Source: Cryomorphaceae bacterium (GTDB taxonomy: Bacteria; Bacteroidota; Bacteroidia; Flavobacteriales; Schleiferiaceae). Taken from it: a stretch of 9,218 bases of DNA. Each line of letters starts with the position of its first letter. Within the stretch, counting starts at the first letter, position 1. Of this stretch, positions 1 through 5,867 are shown one piece after another. The position numbers and the translations under genes are program-made. The notes beneath the pieces were generated by a model. It searched no databases and was not told the origin of the DNA. It worked only from the letters and a program-made list of their open reading frames with translations. The stretch covers positions 1 through 9,218 of the forward strand of contig DNWN01000023.1 of NCBI GenBank assembly GCA_003507115.1. The letters run 5' to 3'.

Positions 1-82
1 AGTTGGAGGGCTAGGGAGCGCCTTTGGCGCGCTAGAGGGCTGGGAAGCTAGAGGGCTAGAGAGCTTCTGTGTCGATTGCGGC
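1..82. repeat. Short GCTAG-containing purine-rich repeats, non-coding
   Basis: This is non-coding sequence downstream of the cysteine desulfurase gene, up to the window edge. The 11-mer GCTAGAGGGCT occurs exactly at 31-41 and 47-57, with a near copy GCTAGAGAGCT at 55-65 and a looser one around 10-18. The tetramer CTAG appears four times within about 50 bp (11, 32, 48, 56). A perfect 5-bp hairpin, GCGCC-TTT-GGCGC, lies at 18-30, and GAAGCT (44-49) is complementary to AGCTTC (62-67). It may be the edge of a dispersed intergenic repeat or a transcript-end structure. There is no T-tract, so a classical intrinsic terminator is not supported. Confidence 0.5.
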
Positions 83-1219
83 TCAGTTCTGAGCGGAGAT
101 TCCTTTCAATATTTCGATAAAGCGATCCACCTCGTCCGTTGTGCTATAGCGTGAGAACGAAATCCGCGTTCCGCCTGGCGAGCCCAGTCCATTCAGCACA
201 TGCGAGCCGCCCACGGCGCCGCTGCTGCAGGCCGATCCACCTGAGCATTGAACTCCTTGAATATCCAGTTGGAAGTTGAGCATCCCGCCTTCGTGGAGTT
301 CGGGATGGTAGAAGTTCAAAACGGTGTAGAGGCTCTTCTGCAAATCGCCTGAGTGGCCATTGAATTGAATCCCCGGGAACTCGGACGTCAAGCGGGCGAT
401 AGCATGTGCCTTAACGGAAGTGACATGTGCGATGTCGGCGGCCATTTCGTCCACGCAGTGGTTGAAGGCGGCGCCCAAACCCGCGATGCCCACAACGTTT
501 TCCGTTCCGGCACGGTGGCCCCGTTCTTGGGCTCCTCCCTGAATGAAGGGCTGGGTTGTCGTTCCCTGGCGGACATAGGCAAAGCCGATGCCTTTGGGCC
601 CGTGAAATTTATGCCCGCTGCACGCCGCAAAATGCACCTTGATCTGCTTGAAATCCAGGGGCAAATGCGCCATGGTCTGTACCGTATCGCTGTGGAGGTA
701 CGCTCCTTGAGCATCGCACATCGCGCTGAGGCCCTCGAGGTCGCAGAGGTTGCCAATTTCGTTGTTGGCGTGCATCAGCGACACCATGCAGACTTCGCCA
801 GAGGCCTTTTTGGCGGTGAGCTCGCCTTCCAGCCAGGTCAAATCGTGCTCACCCTGCCCATTGTGGGGGATGTAGTGCACCTGGACCGCGTGATTTTTCT
901 CGATGTATTCGGCAAAATGGGTCACCGCATGGTGCTCAATGGCGGAAGTGTACAAGTGTTGAATACCCAAGTCCCGAATGCCCGTCAAAAGCGCCCAGTT
1001 GTCCGCTTCGGTGCCCCCGGAGGTGAAGACAATTTCGGAGGGCAGGCAATTCAAGCGCTGCGCAATGCCTTTCCGAACGGTCTCAATGATGGCCTTGGCT
1101 TTGCGGCCTTCTCCGTGGGTGCTGCTCGGGTTGCCAAAAATCTCCATGGCCTCGACCATGGCGGCCTTGGCTTCGGTGGAAATTGGGGTCGTCGCAGCGT
1201 TGTCGAAGTAGATACTCAT
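83..1219 (-). CDS. Cysteine desulfurase, NifS/IscS-type (class V aminotransferase fold)
   Basis: This is a cytoplasmic PLP enzyme that removes sulfur from L-cysteine as an enzyme-bound persulfide, for Fe-S clusters or thiolated tRNAs/cofactors. The 378 residues are about family length, and all landmarks are visible. The N-terminus reads YFDNAATTP. SGGTEADN is at 67-74, EHHAV at 95-99 (His96 would stack on PLP), and HSDTVQ at 176-181, where Asp178 would contact the PLP ring nitrogen. The Schiff-base lysine is Lys204 in SGHKFHGPKG, RAGTEN is at 236-241, and the catalytic cysteine is Cys331 in GGSACSSG. The ATG start sits directly before the conserved N-terminus and has no Shine-Dalgarno sequence. 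No scaffold (iscU/sufU) or partner gene adjoins it, so which sulfur pathway it serves is unknown and no symbol is given. It lies 91 bp after glmM on the same strand, with no clear promoter between them. Confidence 0.95.
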   Translation of the reverse strand: MSIYFDNAATTPISTEAKAAMVEAMEIFGNPSSTHGEGRKAKAIIETVRKGIAQRLNCLPSEIVFTSGGTEADNWALLTGIRDLGIQHLYTSAIEHHAVTHFAEYIEKNHAVQVHYIPHNGQGEHDLTWLEGELTAKKASGEVCMVSLMHANNEIGNLCDLEGLSAMCDAQGAYLHSDTVQTMAHLPLDFKQIKVHFAACSGHKFHGPKGIGFAYVRQGTTTQPFIQGGAQERGHRAGTENVVGIAGLGAAFNHCVDEMAADIAHVTSVKAHAIARLTSEFPGIQFNGHSGDLQKSLYTVLNFYHPELHEGGMLNFQLDIQGVQCSGGSACSSGAVGGSHVLNGLGSPGGTRISFSRYSTTDEVDRFIEILKGISAQN

Positions 1220-1246
1220 AGGTCGTTCAGGTTGTGCGCGGGTAAA

Positions 1247-1259
1247 GGTAGAACCTACC
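1247..1259. other. Small hairpin upstream of the cysteine desulfurase gene
   Basis: GGTAG-AAC-CTACC is a perfect 5-bp stem with a 3-nt loop, about 28 bp before the desulfurase start. In the minus-strand transcript it is followed by only three Us, so it is a weak terminator candidate at best, and it may be chance. Confidence 0.2.
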
Positions 1260-1287
1260 GGGCAAATGGGCTTAACGGAGGGAACTC

Positions 1288-1304
1288 TTCATTCTTGGAA
1301 TGAA
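1288..1304 (-). terminator. Hairpin just after the glmM stop codon, possible terminator or processing stem
   Basis: TTCATTC and GAATGAA form a perfect 7-bp stem around a 3-nt loop, beginning about 6 nt after the glmM stop. It is the strongest stem in the glmM-desulfurase gap and is placed where a terminator or RNA-stabilising element would be expected. No U-tract follows and the stem is mostly A/U, so efficient intrinsic termination is doubtful. Partial read-through into the desulfurase gene remains possible. Confidence 0.3.
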
Positions 1305-1310
1305 CCCAAA

Positions 1311-2699
1311 TCAACTAAACGTCTCCAATTTCTGCACAAAGGTGGCCGCCAGGGCATCCGCCTCGGCCTGCGTGGGGGCTTCGGTGTAAATGCGCACGAT
1401 GGGTTCGGTATTGGACTTCCGCAGGTGGACCCAGGTGGACTCAAAGTCAATCTTCACCCCATCGATGGTGCTGGGGGAGTATGAGGCGTATTCGGCGGCG
1501 ACGGAAGCGAGCAGGCCATCCACATCCATGGAGGGCGTCAAGGAAGCCTTTTCTTTGGCCATGAAGTAGTCTGGGTAGCTGGCGCGTAAGGCGGAGCAGG
1601 ACATTTGCTTTTGGGCCAAATGCGTCAAAAACAACGCGATGCCCACCAGGGAGTCGCGGCCATAGTGCAGCTCGGGATAAATGATGCCGCCGTTGCCTTC
1701 CCCCCCGATGACGGCGGAGTGGGCTTTCATTTCGTTGACCACATGCACCTCTCCCACCGCGCTGGCCGAATACGTCGACCCATGGCGAGCTGCCACGTCA
1801 CGCAAAGCTCGCGAGGACGAGAGGTTGCTCACGCAATGCCCGGGGCGCTTGGCGAGTAAATAATCCGCCACCGCGACCAAGGTGTATTCCTCCCCAAAGA
1901 GCTCGCCGTCTTCGCTGACCAAAACGAGGCGGTCGACATCGGGGTCGACGACCACGCCGAGATCGCATTTTTTGGCGGGAACCAGGGCACAGATCGCATC
2001 CAAGTGCTTGCGCAGGGGCTCGGGGTTGTGCGGGAATTGACCGTGGGGCTCACAGTAGAGCAACTCTTGGTTCGTGACTCCCAGCGCATCCAACAATGCG
2101 GGCACCGCGATGCCGCCCGTAGAATTGACCGCATCCACGGCGACGCGGAAATGGGCGGCGCGGATGGCTTCGACATCGACGTCTTCGAGGGCGAGGATAC
2201 TTTGCACGTGCCGGTCGATGGCATCGTGGACGGGAATGATCTCCCCCATCTCGTGCACTGGAGCGTACTCGAATCCGCCGGCCTGGACGCGGGCAAGAAT
2301 TTGGGCCCCATCTTCGGCGGACAAAAATTCGCCGCGGGCATTCAGCAACTTCAAGGCATTCCATTCGACCGGGTTGTGGGACGCCGTGAGTATGATGCCG
2401 CCGTCGCAGCCCTCCCAGGGCACCATCACCTCCACCGTGGGGGTCGTGGATAGTCCAAGGTCCAACACATCGATGCCCATGGACACCAACGTACTCACCA
2501 CCAAGCTTTGAATGGCCGGTCCAGAAGGACGTGCATCGCGGCCAACCGCTACCTTCAAACGGTGGTCTCCGGGGGCCACGGATTGCAGCCAGGCCGCATA
2601 GGCGCTGGCAAAAGCCACGGCGTCTTGGGGGGTCAAATTTTCACCTGCGACACCGCCGATGGTGCCTCGGATACCCGAAACGGAAGTAATGAGTGGCAT
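1311..2699 (-). CDS. glmM: Phosphoglucosamine mutase (alpha-D-phosphohexomutase family)
   Basis: It is predicted to interconvert glucosamine-6-phosphate and glucosamine-1-phosphate, the step before UDP-GlcNAc synthesis for peptidoglycan and lipopolysaccharide. At 462 residues it has the usual family length and four-domain order. The active-site phosphoserine is Ser107 in TASHNP (105-110). The Mg-binding loop DPDVDR is at 252-257 (Asp252, Asp254, Asp256), the sugar-specificity loop GEGNGG at 333-338, and the phosphate-binding loop RKSNTEP at 427-433. The N-terminus, with SVSGIRGT at 6-13, supports the ATG start. The sugar loop has Asn where typical bacterial GlmM has the Ser of GEQSGH, and so looks more like archaeal-type or Bacteroidota phosphosugar mutases. 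Activity on glucose- or mannose-phosphate cannot be excluded. The gene diverges from the TPR/PopT operon. Confidence 0.88.
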   Translation of the reverse strand: MPLITSVSGIRGTIGGVAGENLTPQDAVAFASAYAAWLQSVAPGDHRLKVAVGRDARPSGPAIQSLVVSTLVSMGIDVLDLGLSTTPTVEVMVPWEGCDGGIILTASHNPVEWNALKLLNARGEFLSAEDGAQILARVQAGGFEYAPVHEMGEIIPVHDAIDRHVQSILALEDVDVEAIRAAHFRVAVDAVNSTGGIAVPALLDALGVTNQELLYCEPHGQFPHNPEPLRKHLDAICALVPAKKCDLGVVVDPDVDRLVLVSEDGELFGEEYTLVAVADYLLAKRPGHCVSNLSSSRALRDVAARHGSTYSASAVGEVHVVNEMKAHSAVIGGEGNGGIIYPELHYGRDSLVGIALFLTHLAQKQMSCSALRASYPDYFMAKEKASLTPSMDVDGLLASVAAEYASYSPSTIDGVKIDFESTWVHLRKSNTEPIVRIYTEAPTQAEADALAATFVQKLETFS

Positions 2700-2715
2700 A
2701 TGGCCTTGTTTTTGC

Positions 2716-2728
2716 GTTGCTTTGCAAC
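2716..2728. other. Small hairpin in the glmM leader
   Basis: GTTGC-TTT-GCAAC is a perfect 5-bp stem with a 3-nt loop. It lies immediately downstream of the proposed glmM -7 box, within the start-site and leader region, about 17 bp before the glmM ATG. It could affect initiation or leader stability, or bind a regulator. The short arms mean chance is possible. Confidence 0.25.
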
Positions 2729-2735
2729 AAAATTA
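2728..2735 (-). promoter_or_regulatory. glmM: Candidate Bacteroidota -7 box for glmM
   Basis: On the minus strand this reads TAATTTTG, an exact match to the TAnnTTTG -7 consensus of the Bacteroidota housekeeping sigma factor. It lies 28 bp upstream of the glmM ATG, which leaves a short plausible leader. No TTG -33 element is visible at the expected spacing; that region is GC-rich (GGGTGGGGGAG in the minus reading). Support therefore rests on one box. Confidence 0.4.
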
Positions 2736-2751
2736 GGCGGGAAAAGCTCCC

Positions 2752-2778
2752 CCACCCGGAATGTTTAAAAACCGGTGG
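2752..2778. promoter_or_regulatory. Imperfect dyad in the divergent intergenic region
   Basis: The left arm CCACCCGG (2752-2759) and right arm CCGGTGG (2772-2778) are complementary apart from one extra C, around an A/T-rich centre (AATGTTTAAAAA). Its place midway between the divergent genes would suit an operator acting on either side. No known regulator motif is recognised. Confidence 0.25.
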
Positions 2779-2825
2779 AAAACGCTTGAAAGTTTTTGGA
2801 GGAATCCCGACTTCGAGCGCGTAGC

Positions 2826-2837
2826 TTCAACGTTGAA
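2826..2837. promoter_or_regulatory. Perfect 12-bp palindrome before the TPR gene
   Basis: TTCAACGTTGAA is a perfect palindrome ending 9 bp before the ATG at 2847. With equal base frequencies a 12-bp perfect palindrome is expected about once per 4 kb, so finding one in a 147-bp gap is mildly unusual. It may be an operator or a leader structure. If the alternative TTG start at 2796 were used, it would instead lie inside the coding sequence. Confidence 0.3.
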
Positions 2838-2846
2838 ACATCTCTC

Positions 2847-4241
2847 ATGCGCGAAGACGAATCCGATTCTCTCATCCAACGGTTTGAAGACCAAATCCGA
2901 CTCAACCAGTCGGGGTTCTTTGACGTGGATGAATTGGAGGAGATTGCCGACTACTATTTGGAGACCGGCCAGTTACAGCGCGCCCTCTTGGCGATTGACT
3001 TGGGCGGTGATTTGCACCCCTATGCGACGACCTTTGCCGTCAAGCGCGCCCGCTACCTCGTCGCCTCCCATCAATTGGATTTGGCCAAAGAAGCCATTCA
3101 ACATGCCGAAGAGCTCGTGCCGAACCACCCCGATTTGGAATGGGTCCGTGGGCAGTGGCTGATGCGCTTGGGCAAGAACAACGAGGCCATCCAGGCGCTG
3201 CGTAAGGCGCTGCAGACGGCGGAGGACCCCTTCCCGATTCAAGGCCACCTGGCCAGCCTCTACACCGCCATGGGCCAGTTCCATCACGCGGTGAAGGTGC
3301 TCAAGGCCATGATTCGCGAAGAGCCCAAGGACGACCATCTACTCTACATGCTGGCCGCCAACTTTGACATGGCGGGCCAAGACGACAAGGCCATAGAGTG
3401 GTTTAAAGGCTACCTCGATCAATACCCCTACAGCGAAACAGGCTGGTACCATTTGGGTGCGGCCCATTTCCGCCTAGATGATTGGGACAAAGCGCTAGAT
3501 GCCATGGACTACGCCCTGGTTATCGATGAAAACTTTACCGCCGCGCACTTCGACCGCGGCCGCATTTTAGAGGAAAAGGAAGAGTTTGAAGAAGCCCTCA
3601 CCGCCTTTCAATCCGCCCTAGATTCCGACGACCCCAACGGCTATACCTGGTACCGCATCGGCGTCTGCCAGCAGGCTCTGGGTCAGGCGGAGGAAGCCAT
3701 CGAATCGCTCAAGTTTGCGACGAAGATGGACGAGGACTTGGACGAAGCCTGGATTGAACTGGCCATCCTCTTTGGAGAAGGTGGACGGCTCTTTGAAGCC
3801 ATTCAGCACGCCAAGAAGGCCTTATCGCTAGACCCCGAAAACCCGGACTACTACCTCGTGGCCTATGACCTCTACACGCAGCTGGGTTTACTCTTGGAAG
3901 CAGAGAAAATGCTGAAGATGGTGCTCAAGAGCCTGCGCATTGAAGAGCCGGCGGGTTTGTTAGAATATGCCAAAAGCATGCTGGAAATGGATCAGGTGGA
4001 TGCCGCTCATTCCGTTTTGCGCATGGGCTTGGAACGCTATCCCGACTCGCCCGAAATGTGGGCCATCTACTGTGGCTTCTTGTATGCCATTCAGGAGATG
4101 ACCTTAGCTGCCAACCACTTAAAGGAGGCCTTGAAGCGATATGGTAGCTCGTTTAGCGCCCATTTGTACGCCCATTACCCCAAACTGGCCGAAGACCCTG
4201 AAGTCCGCGGCGAAATCACCAAGCACCTACCTCACGCATGA
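2847..4241 (+). CDS. TPR-repeat protein, first gene of the PopT operon
   Basis: This is a 464-residue, probably cytoplasmic helical-repeat protein of unknown function. No signal peptide or membrane segment is visible. A short acidic N-terminus and an FFDVDELEEIADYYLETG segment (24-41) precede about ten TPR-like units of roughly 34 residues, covering residues 60-435. Clear units include 131-160 (ASLYTAMGQFHHAVKVLKAM), 199-228 and 267-296. TPRs usually act as protein-protein docking surfaces. I recall similar proteins upstream of DUF368 genes in Flavobacteriia. The ATG at 2847 is preferred; an in-frame TTG at 2796 would add 17 residues but looks like leader sequence, and the frame is closed by a TGA at 2787. 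The stop overlaps the next start (ATGA, 4 bp), which implies translational coupling and possibly a shared job with the transporter. No enzymatic motif is seen. Confidence 0.9.
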   Translation: MREDESDSLIQRFEDQIRLNQSGFFDVDELEEIADYYLETGQLQRALLAIDLGGDLHPYATTFAVKRARYLVASHQLDLAKEAIQHAEELVPNHPDLEWVRGQWLMRLGKNNEAIQALRKALQTAEDPFPIQGHLASLYTAMGQFHHAVKVLKAMIREEPKDDHLLYMLAANFDMAGQDDKAIEWFKGYLDQYPYSETGWYHLGAAHFRLDDWDKALDAMDYALVIDENFTAAHFDRGRILEEKEEFEEALTAFQSALDSDDPNGYTWYRIGVCQQALGQAEEAIESLKFATKMDEDLDEAWIELAILFGEGGRLFEAIQHAKKALSLDPENPDYYLVAYDLYTQLGLLLEAEKMLKMVLKSLRIEEPAGLLEYAKSMLEMDQVDAAHSVLRMGLERYPDSPEMWAIYCGFLYAIQEMTLAANHLKEALKRYGSSFSAHLYAHYPKLAEDPEVRGEITKHLPHA

Positions 4242-5083
4242 CCTTTTTTTGGACGCTCTTGAAAGGCCTCGGCATGGGGGCGGCTGATGTCGTACCCGGT
4301 GTTTCCGGAGGTACGGTCGCGTATATCACGGGTATTTACCAACGCTTGTTGGATGCCATTTCCGCCGTGGGGCCGACCGCGTGGAAGGCCTTCCGTCAGG
4401 ACGGCATAGCTGGGGCATGGAAAGCCGTAGATGGGTCCTTCCTGCTCGCCTTGGGCAGCGGCATTGCGGTGAGCATTCTCAGCTTATCCAAGGCCGTTCT
4501 GTGGGGCCTCGATCATTACCCCCCCGTGGTCTGGGGCTTTTTCTTTGGATTGATTGTGGGATCTCTCCCCCTGATCCTCCGAGGCATTCCCAAGAAGCAA
4601 GCGACCAAGGCCTTTCCTCTCTTGTTGCTGGGGATAGGGATTGGATTTGGCCTCTCCATTCTATCTCCCACCGAGGCGACCTTGAGCCTCCCCTACATCT
4701 TCCTGTCCGGGGCCCTCGCCATCTGTGCGATGATCCTCCCGGGTATCAGCGGTAGCTTCATCTTGGTGCTTCTGGGCGCCTATGAAGGGGTGCTAGAAGG
4801 CTTGCATGCACGAGACTGGGCCTTGATTTTCACTTTTATGGCCGGAGCCGGGGTGGGCTTGCTCAGCTTTGCACGCTTGCTGCGCTGGCTATTTGCCCAA
4901 TTCCCCACCGCCATGGTTCTCACGATGGCCGGCTTTATCATCGGCTCACTGGCCAAAATTTGGCCCTTCCAAGCAGCCTATGCCTCCACAGTGTCCCCTG
5001 TTTGGACCATCACCGCCATGGTCTGTGGTTGGGCGCTGGTGGCCGGTCTCAACCGTTGGGCCAAAACGCTTCCCGCCGAGTAA
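4238..5083 (+). CDS. popT: DUF368/PopT-family polyprenyl-phosphate translocase
   Basis: This is an integral inner-membrane protein of 281 residues with about eight hydrophobic segments (near 12-34, 68-90, 96-114, 126-143, 151-181, 194-211, 224-243, 254-271). DUF368 proteins were recently shown to move undecaprenyl phosphate from the outer to the inner leaflet, recycling the lipid carrier for peptidoglycan and surface glycans. The symbol is transferred from that family; this protein is untested. Family hallmarks are the paired motifs VVPGVSGGT (18-26) and ILPGISGSF (166-174). Each begins a 17-residue stretch ending in G-x-Y (G32-I-Y34; G180-A-Y182), consistent with two internally duplicated halves carrying re-entrant segments. 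The start overlaps the TPR stop by 4 bp, and the stop overlaps the aroE start by one base (TAATG). I recall some flavobacteria carrying two tandem copies; only one is present here. Confidence 0.9.
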   Translation: MTFFWTLLKGLGMGAADVVPGVSGGTVAYITGIYQRLLDAISAVGPTAWKAFRQDGIAGAWKAVDGSFLLALGSGIAVSILSLSKAVLWGLDHYPPVVWGFFFGLIVGSLPLILRGIPKKQATKAFPLLLLGIGIGFGLSILSPTEATLSLPYIFLSGALAICAMILPGISGSFILVLLGAYEGVLEGLHARDWALIFTFMAGAGVGLLSFARLLRWLFAQFPTAMVLTMAGFIIGSLAKIWPFQAAYASTVSPVWTITAMVCGWALVAGLNRWAKTLPAE

Positions 5084-5841
5084 TGCAGTTTGGGGTCATT
5101 GGCGCTCCGATTGCGCATTCCCAATCTCCTGAGCTCTTCGCCGAATTTTGGGCCGAACACCCCTGGCGGGATCGCCTTTCCTATGCGAAGCAGCACGTCG
5201 CCCCGGAAGCCTTGGAAGATTTTCTGGCCTCGACCTATTGGGCTGGCTTCAATGTCACCCTGCCCCACAAGCAACGCATTGTCCCCTTCTTGCACGCTCT
5301 GACCCCAACGGCTGAGGCTATGGGGGCCGTCAACACGGTGGTGCGGACGGCGAAGGGGTGGATCGGCCACAACACAGATGCGGATGGATTCTGGGGGATG
5401 CTCGCGGATCGCCACGACCTCGATGCCCTGAAGGCCCTGCCCGTTCTCGTTTTGGGCAACGGGGGATCGGCCCGCGCCGTCGTCCACGCCTTGGCCTCTC
5501 GGGGATTTCGGGGTCAGCTCGCCTGCCGCCGCGCTCAGGGGGGATTCCCCTGGCCCGAAGTGCGCTTTGAAGACCTGCCTGCGGAGCAGAGGGGTCTCGT
5601 TGTTCAATGCACCCCCTTGGGCATGACCCCTCAGACCGAGTACATGCCCCCCCTTCCCGCCTGGGGACCGGGTCAGGTCGTCCTGGCGGTCGACCTCGTG
5701 TACCAGCCTGCGGAAACCCTTTTTATCCGGCACATGGCCGAATTGGGTGCCGAAACCGCCTCCGGAGCCGCCATGTTGCGCAATCAGGCAAAAAAAGCCT
5801 GGGATTATTGGGCAGAAGTCCTCAATATTCCCCACATTTGA
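5083..5841 (+). CDS. aroE: Shikimate dehydrogenase
   Basis: It is predicted to reduce 3-dehydroshikimate to shikimate with NADPH in the chorismate pathway, in the cytoplasm. The protein has 252 residues, on the short side for AroE. Shikimate-binding Ser13 and Ser15 lie in AHSQSP. The catalytic lysine is Lys63 in NVTLPHK (57-63) and the catalytic aspartate is Asp99 in GHNTDADG (95-102). GAVNT is at 81-85, the nucleotide-binding glycine loop GNGGSARA at 125-132, VDLVYQP at 203-209, and the C-terminal substrate glutamine Gln235 in MLRNQA. The usual NRT cofactor motif appears as CRR (148-150), the segment after it is short, and the usual INATP-type motif reads VVQCTPLGM. The ATG sits in the upstream gene's TAATG junction. 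The same frame is open further upstream, but MQFGVIG is the family N-terminus, which fixes the start. Confidence 0.95.
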   Translation: MQFGVIGAPIAHSQSPELFAEFWAEHPWRDRLSYAKQHVAPEALEDFLASTYWAGFNVTLPHKQRIVPFLHALTPTAEAMGAVNTVVRTAKGWIGHNTDADGFWGMLADRHDLDALKALPVLVLGNGGSARAVVHALASRGFRGQLACRRAQGGFPWPEVRFEDLPAEQRGLVVQCTPLGMTPQTEYMPPLPAWGPGQVVLAVDLVYQPAETLFIRHMAELGAETASGAAMLRNQAKKAWDYWAEVLNIPHI

Positions 5842-5867
5842 GGTTCCAATCCCACAAACCTCCAGCA

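Noticed and set aside
353..1303. A 316-codon open frame on the plus strand opposite the cysteine desulfurase
   Set aside because: It is fully antisense to a gene with every catalytic motif and its translation resembles no family; GC-rich codon bias explains the open frame.
2761..3162. A plus-strand frame starting at ATG 2761 and overlapping the TPR gene
   Set aside because: It runs out of frame into the TPR coding sequence and its protein has no recognisable feature.
4244..4250. A run of seven Ts just after the popT start codon, as a possible slippage or phase-variation site
   Set aside because: A similar T7 run occurs inside uvrB (8515-8521) and runs of seven Cs occur in popT and aroE, so one 7-mer is weak evidence; the frame is intact.
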